Source: Bacillota bacterium | GTDB taxonomy: Bacteria > Bacillota > Clostridia > Christensenellales > Aristaeellaceae | Reading direction: 5' to 3' | Length of the DNA: 64,000 nt | NCBI GenBank assembly: GCA_023416585.1 | Contig: JAEZHM010000117.1 | Span: 1 to 64,000 of the forward strand | Shown here: in pieces, positions 59,557-64,000 of the stretch | Layout: each line of letters opens with the position of its first letter | Numbering within the stretch: the first letter of the stretch is position 1 | Translations under genes and position numbers: made by a program | Notes under the pieces: generated by a model | The model's input: the letters and a program-made list of their open reading frames with translations, nothing else | Told to the model about the DNA's origin: nothing | Databases searched by the model: none

Positions 59557-60708
59557 ATGAAAAAATGGACGGCATCCCTCATGGCGCTGATGCTGCTTGG
59601 AATGTGCGGAACAGCCTTTGCCGCCGGTGCCATAACGCTGGATAAAGCAATGTATACCAACGTCTACGGCTCCGCGGTGACCAATGACGGCAATACTGTG
59701 ATCGCCGGGAGTCTGCGCGATAAGGAAAATAAAACTGAGGGTGAAAACCCAACTGCCGCATGGCTTACATGCATCGGTGAAGGCGGGCGGATATTATGGG
59801 AGAAAGAGGATGAAAAGCCCGGCAACCAGAGCATTTATTCCTCGCCCTGTGTTCTTATGGATGGCAGCGTGATCGCGCTGTATATCAACAGAAACGCTGC
59901 AGAAAACGGATTGAAGGCGCAGTATGTGCTTCGCTGCTTTTCCCCAAAAGGGGAAATCATGGGCGAACTTACTCTGGACGATACATACAGTCACTACCTG
60001 CCCACAAATGATGGCATACTGGTTTCTTTTGTGGACCGCTCAAAACCCAGGCCTTACCCCAGGCATTGCACGCTGTATGGCGCATCACTAAAGCCCGTAT
60101 GGACGCTGGAAGACATATCCACAAACTTTCGCCATGATGCTGCTGTAAGTGATGGCGAAAGCATAACTTTGCTGTACCGTTATACCAACGTTTCGAACTA
60201 TATCGATGATCAGGTGCGTTTGGTCCGTGTGAATGGGCAGGGCAAGGTGCTGTGGACCCACACGCTTGCGGACAAGCAGATGGGTTACATGGCGCTTAAA
60301 ATGGACCCCGAGGGGAACCATATCGTTTTTCTGGGCGATTGGGGGCCAGAAGGGCAGACTGCCGCCGGCAATCTGATATGCATCGATCCTAATGGGAACG
60401 AGCTTTGGAACAAGCCTGTAACACTGAATGAAAAAGACGGCATGTTTGAGTTGAACGATTTCCGCCTATTGGACGATGGATACCTGCTGATGGGGCTTGC
60501 AAAGACCGAAACGCGCGTACGGCTGCACCGGCTCAAACAGGATGGTACACTGATTGGGACAACGGATCACTACGTTCACGATGAAATAGCATACTACGAT
60601 CCCCACTTTGCTGAGCTTGGCGGTGAGCTGTACGCCTGCGCCACCGAGGCTGAACGTACCAAATCCACGGCGATGCTGATCCCGCTTACCATACCGGGGA
60701 TGAAGTAA
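59557..60708 (+). CDS. Secreted PQQ-like beta-propeller protein (paralogue)
   Basis: 383 residues. Signal peptide MKKWTASLMALMLLGMCGTAFA-AG; TAAGGAGGAG precedes the ATG. Blades of the same type as the previous protein are seen (AWLTCIGEGGRILWEKEDE, RVNGQGKVLWTHTLAD, CIDPNGNELWNKPVT). It lies 41 bases after the first propeller gene, so both should be on one transcript controlled by the BlaI-type repressor. A duplicated pair of extracellular propellers controlled by a signal-cleaved repressor suggests proteins that report or buffer the sensed envelope ligand. Confidence 0.75.
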   Translation: MKKWTASLMALMLLGMCGTAFAAGAITLDKAMYTNVYGSAVTNDGNTVIAGSLRDKENKTEGENPTAAWLTCIGEGGRILWEKEDEKPGNQSIYSSPCVLMDGSVIALYINRNAAENGLKAQYVLRCFSPKGEIMGELTLDDTYSHYLPTNDGILVSFVDRSKPRPYPRHCTLYGASLKPVWTLEDISTNFRHDAAVSDGESITLLYRYTNVSNYIDDQVRLVRVNGQGKVLWTHTLADKQMGYMALKMDPEGNHIVFLGDWGPEGQTAAGNLICIDPNGNELWNKPVTLNEKDGMFELNDFRLLDDGYLLMGLAKTETRVRLHRLKQDGTLIGTTDHYVHDEIAYYDPHFAELGGELYACATEAERTKSTAMLIPLTIPGMK

Positions 60709-60869
60709 GAGGTAACCATATACGGGGTGCCGTTTCAGGCTGCTTTTTGATCCCTCAAAAGCTAAGCATTTTCCGATTCGGCGTTATGGCCGCATGGAAC
60801 ATGCCCTTCTTTGCGGCAAAAGAAAGAGATCGTGACTACCTAGACGTGGTTGCATAGTTCAAGCCCCGG

Positions 60870-60965
60870 TCCTATGTCATCCTGAGGGCTCTGTCCGAAG
60901 GAACTTGCCTATGAGATATGGTTTGCAGCAAAAGATCCTTCGGGCGGAGTCCTCAGGATGGCACA
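60870..60965. repeat. Hairpin repeat related to the MITE-like copies
   Basis: GTCATCCTGAGGGCTCTGTC and GGAGTCCTCAGGATGGCAC pair across about 55 bases, with inner GAAGGAAC/GATCCTTC. It resembles, but does not match, the 25.2/26.9 kb elements. Nothing else was seen in 60709-61094 apart from the next terminator. Confidence 0.55.
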
Positions 60966-61030
60966 CAGACGAAACTTGATTTTTCATCCCATAGAAACAT
61001 TATGTAATGAAAAGGTTCTTAAATACCACA

Positions 61031-61063
61031 AAGCGGACCATGCGCAGCGCGCATGGTCCGCTT
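61031..61063 (-). terminator. Terminator of the truncated peptide-binding gene
   Basis: AAGCGGACCATGCGC pairs perfectly with GCGCATGGTCCGCTT around AGC. Confidence 0.7.
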
Positions 61064-61094
61064 GTAAAAATTCGTTCTTTGTTTGTTGCCCCAC

Positions 61095-61537
61095 TCACTT
61101 CGCCACGATATCGCAATACTCAAAGTTCGGGTGCCCGATGTAGTTGCGGGTGAAGCCCGTTACATTGCTGCTCACCAGCGCCATGGAGGTGTAGCTGAAC
61201 ACCGGCATGATGGGGAATTCGTTGGCCAGCAATGCTTCGGCTTCTTCAAAGAGCTTCTCGCGCGCTTCCCCGGTAGCGCCGGCGCGAATCTTTTTCATGA
61301 TGGCATCGTAATCGGCGTTTACCCAGCGGGTGGATTTGGTGTTGCCGGAGCTCTCAAAGTTGTACAGCAGGCTGGAAGGATCAAGATAGTCGCCGGTGTA
61401 GCCCATATAGCATACTTCAAACTCGCCGGCATCGTGGGCATAGCCGTCTAAGAAGTAGGTTGCGCTTTCCACAGAAACGATTTCCGTGTCGATGTTAAGA
61501 TCCTGCTTCCACATCTGCGCCATGGCCTCGCGGTTTT
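61095..61537 (-). pseudogene. C-terminal fragment of an oligopeptide-binding protein (family 5, OppA-like)
   Basis: Only about 146 codons remain of a protein normally 500-600 residues long. The preserved part is the C-terminal lobe: AQMWKQDLNIDTEIVSVE, YTGDYLDPSSLLYNFES, RWVNADYDAIMKKI, LFEEAEALLANEFPIMPVFS. The frame is closed by a stop about 15 bases before the first ATG (61523), and upstream DNA shows no further similarity, which places a breakpoint near 61537. There is no signal peptide, ribosome site or permease neighbour. It is a decayed remnant, still followed by its terminator. Confidence 0.8.
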
Positions 61538-61738
61538 ACAACACAAGAGACGGCAGACTGCGTTATGACCCTGGTGTTACAAACTGTGCTCCTTGTGTTC
61601 CTGGCCCCTGTGTTCCGATGTCTTCTTTTCAAGTCGAACCTGTGATATAATCTTCAATAATGCGGACGAATCACAAATTGATTAAGGGTACACAATTCAT
61701 TTTTGACACACACGCCAGTAATCCATTGGAGGTTGACT

Positions 61739-64000
61739 ATGCCGCTTCCCATATTGTCAACAAAGCTGTTCATCCCGAAAATCCGAGAAAACCATATAGT
61801 TCGCAAACCTCTCGTGGATAAACTGGTAAACGGCATAAGCTCAGGCAACAAACTTTCGTTGATTTGCGCGCCGGCCGGGTATGGCAAGACCACGCTTGTC
61901 CTGGAACTACTTGCGTCAATGGATGCCGGCGTCGCCTGGATATCGCTGGACGAAGGAGATAACGATATCGTTCAGTTCCTTTCCTATCTGATAGCGGCCT
62001 TCAAAAAGGCGGGCGTATCGGCAGGAAGCATGGAAGAGGCAATTCTGGATTTCAGGGTGGCCTCCACCAGAGCTTTAATAACCATGCTTATCAACGAAGT
62101 TTCCATCCTACGCGAGAAATTGATCCTCGTGCTGGACGATTTTCACCGCATTCATGCAGATACGGTCTTTGACGTGGTCAAATTCCTCATTGACCATCAG
62201 CCGCCCAACCTTCACCTGGTGATCATCACCAGGGAGGACCCCCCTCTGCCGCTGCCGCGGATACGAGTGCAGGGCAGGATTGCCGAAATCAGGTTGGAGG
62301 ATTTGTGCTTCAACCGGGATGAGGCGGCTAAATTCTTTTCACAAGCAATGAAACTTACGCTCAGCGGCGAAGCGATTGATGCGATTACAGCACGTACGGA
62401 AGGATGGATCGCCGGGCTTCAACTCACAGGCTTATCGCTCAAGGGATGCGCAAAACGCGATGTCGAAACATTCATCCAGGAATTTCATGACACTCACAGT
62501 TATATTGTTGATTATCTGGTTGAGGAGGTCATCAGCCGTCAAAAGGAAGAAGTACGCGAGTTTTTATGCAAGACATCAGTTTTGGATAGGATGAATGGCG
62601 ATCTTTGCGACGCGGTGACGGAAAGAAACGATGGCAGGATTCTGCTGCGTGAGATAGAAAAAAGCAATCTGTTCCTGATTTCCCTGGATTCAAAAAGGGA
62701 ATGGTACCGATATCATCACCTTTTTGCCGACTCTCTGAGGATGGAACTTTCAAAGGAAGAGGAGATGCTGCTTCATAGGAAGGCAGCGCTGTGGCTTAAG
62801 AATAATGGCTTTTTTCAGGAAGCGCTGGACCATGCATTCCAATCAGGGGACACGCCTATGGCCTTGCGGCTTGTTGAAGGCAGTATGGCTCAGGCGTTTG
62901 AAAACGCCCAGCTGACGACGTTTTTGAAGTGGGTGGATATGCTGCCGGACAAATTGGTCAGAGGCAGCGAGACGCTTTCCGTTCGGAAAGCGTGGGTGCT
63001 TCTGATGATCGGGAAAGGCAGCGAAACGCACGCCTATTTGGACTCTTTGGGGGAAGGCTTTCTTGAAACGGCAACGCCTCACAACAAGGGCCTGTATTTG
63101 AGCCTCAAGGCCTTGATTAGCCAGTATTCCGGAGCGGGGGACGCTGAAAGGCAGGCGGAAGAAGCACTGCGGTACCTGGACCCCGGGGATGCTACAATGC
63201 GGGCAGCCGCGCTGAACACGCTTGGGAGGGCGCAGGAGGACAACGGGAAGACCGGGGAGGCCGTCAGAACGCTGCGGCTTGCCTACAATGAATGCCAAAA
63301 ACTGGGGTATACATTCGTCACGACCCTGACCCTCATGAATCTCGGGACCAACCTGAATACAATGGGAAAACGCAAAGAGGCGCTTGTACTCTATCAGGAA
63401 TATATAGGCGGTATGACCGCAAAATTCGGGAAACCCCTTCCCTTCATCGGCATCATCTATGTCGGCATGGCGGGCCTGTATTATGAAAGCAATGAGCTTG
63501 AAAAAGCGAAGTCCTATATGGACGAGGGGTCGGAGCTGTGCCAGAGCATCTTCTACAACTGGATTGAGAACAAGGGAATACTGGAATCGCGCATCCAATT
63601 TGCCTTGGGTGAAACCGAAGCGGCGGTCGAAACGATACGCAAGTCCATTGCCCCCCTTGAGGGCTATCTTGTCACGAAAAACCTGGTTCTGAATATCGCC
63701 GTTCTGGCCGAATTCCTGCAAAAGTCCAGAAACACGGAGGAAGCCGGGCGGTACGGGGAGAAGCTGAAGTGCTTTACGCAGTGCGATAACATCCCGGCCG
63801 CGCAGCATGCCTATTTGCCTTTTGCAAGGCTGCTGATCTATCAGAAACGATGGGAGGAAGCACTTAAGTTTCTTGAGCGTATTGAGGAGAGTCTGGAGAA
63901 AACAAAAAAGGGCAGGGAGCTTATCACATACTACCTGCTTTACGCAAAAGCGCGCTTTATGGGCGGGGACTACGACGGGGCGAAGGCTTGTTTTGAAAAG
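61739..64000 (+). CDS. MalT/LuxR-family ATP-dependent regulator, truncated by window end
   Basis: At least 754 residues; the frame is open to the last base. The ATG at 61739 has GGAGG six bases upstream. The STAND-type NTPase domain shows a Walker A motif APAGYGKTTL (K50) and a Walker B-like ILVLDDFHRI. The middle region has the family pattern TEGWIAGLQLTGLSL and YRYHHLFADSLR. From about residue 400, tetratricopeptide-like repeats follow (AALNTLGRAQEDNGKTGEAV, GMAGLYYESNELEKAKSYMD). Full-length members end with a LuxR helix-turn-helix, expected just beyond the window. They activate transcription when a small ligand, often a sugar, binds the repeats. No target can be assigned here. Confidence 0.88.
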   Translation, partial: MPLPILSTKLFIPKIRENHIVRKPLVDKLVNGISSGNKLSLICAPAGYGKTTLVLELLASMDAGVAWISLDEGDNDIVQFLSYLIAAFKKAGVSAGSMEEAILDFRVASTRALITMLINEVSILREKLILVLDDFHRIHADTVFDVVKFLIDHQPPNLHLVIITREDPPLPLPRIRVQGRIAEIRLEDLCFNRDEAAKFFSQAMKLTLSGEAIDAITARTEGWIAGLQLTGLSLKGCAKRDVETFIQEFHDTHSYIVDYLVEEVISRQKEEVREFLCKTSVLDRMNGDLCDAVTERNDGRILLREIEKSNLFLISLDSKREWYRYHHLFADSLRMELSKEEEMLLHRKAALWLKNNGFFQEALDHAFQSGDTPMALRLVEGSMAQAFENAQLTTFLKWVDMLPDKLVRGSETLSVRKAWVLLMIGKGSETHAYLDSLGEGFLETATPHNKGLYLSLKALISQYSGAGDAERQAEEALRYLDPGDATMRAAALNTLGRAQEDNGKTGEAVRTLRLAYNECQKLGYTFVTTLTLMNLGTNLNTMGKRKEALVLYQEYIGGMTAKFGKPLPFIGIIYVGMAGLYYESNELEKAKSYMDEGSELCQSIFYNWIENKGILESRIQFALGETEAAVETIRKSIAPLEGYLVTKNLVLNIAVLAEFLQKSRNTEEAGRYGEKLKCFTQCDNIPAAQHAYLPFARLLIYQKRWEEALKFLERIEESLEKTKKGRELITYYLLYAKARFMGGDYDGAKACFEK

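Noticed and set aside
62843..63808. A 321-codon minus-strand frame at the window end
   Set aside because: It is antisense to the tetratricopeptide part of the MalT-like regulator, which has motifs and a good start.
1..64000. CRISPR arrays, tRNA or rRNA genes, complete insertion sequences
   Set aside because: No regularly spaced identical repeats, cloverleaf sequences or transposase genes were found by reading both strands. Repeats are dispersed palindromes.

Overview
The window looks like an accessory, carbohydrate-oriented part of a chromosome from an anaerobic member of the Bacillota (class Clostridia, probably an uncultured gut, rumen or digester lineage). This is inferred from the many Lpl/Ytc-type sugar ABC importers, LacI and GntR regulators, GGAGG ribosome binding sites, frequent TTG/GTG starts, TTGACA-N17-TATAAT promoters, a moderately high GC content and interspersed repeats typical of such genomes. 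No rRNA, tRNA, CRISPR array, integrase or complete insertion sequence was seen.

Layout. 0.3-4.1 kb: two ADP-ribosylglycohydrolase-family proteins and a FadR/GntR regulator in one operon. 4.3-10.7 kb: two ECF sigma/membrane-partner pairs around a secreted propeller/solute-binding fusion. 10.8-25.2 kb: ABC importer I (solute-binding protein and two permeases) with a URO-D-type methyltransferase, an amidohydrolase, a cytoplasmic GH13 enzyme, a GH106-like glycosidase, a LacI regulator and a GH172 (DUF2961) enzyme. 25.4-38.1 kb: a long minus-strand operon with importers II and III, a CBM-solute-binding fusion, an NHL/TPR/YIP1-type membrane protein and a DUF5696 protein. 38.4-41.4 kb: a secreted GH13 paralogue and a small secreted protein. 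41.5-47.8 kb: a second LacI regulator, importer IV and a divergent DUF1861 protein. 48.4-55 kb: a three-SH3 CHAP hydrolase, a beta-lactamase-fold protein with Cys for Ser, a secreted 5'-nucleotidase and a propeller lipoprotein. 55.2-60.7 kb: a BlaI/BlaR1-like sensor pair divergent from two secreted PQQ-like propellers. 61.1-64 kb: a truncated peptide-binding protein and the start of a MalT-like regulator.

How it fits together. Six copies of one LacI-type operator, best form AAGGATAAACGTTTATCCTT, lie at or near strong promoters in front of importer I, the cytoplasmic GH13, the GH106-like operon that also encodes the LacI regulator, the long importer operon and the secreted GH13. This joins genes from about 10.8 to 40.5 kb into one probable regulon: outside, a secreted GH13 and a carbohydrate-binding-module/solute-binding fusion; in the membrane, three importers without an ATPase gene, so a shared MsmK-type ATPase elsewhere is expected; inside, GH13, GH106-like, GH172 and amidohydrolase enzymes. 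Importer IV has its own promoter, candidate operator and regulator.

A second theme is envelope sensing. The partners of both ECF sigma factors and the BlaR1-like peptidase share a similar extracytoplasmic domain (W-[ST]-x-E-D-[QK]-A-W-Y-x-x-L followed by PepSY-like segments). Both ECF genes have a TGGAAW-N16-CGTWW promoter, and both sides of the BlaI promoter region carry related boxes. Seven copies of a palindromic interspersed repeat sit between modules and even between subunit genes of three importer operons. One is split by a nested 129-bp MITE-like element with a 6-bp duplication.
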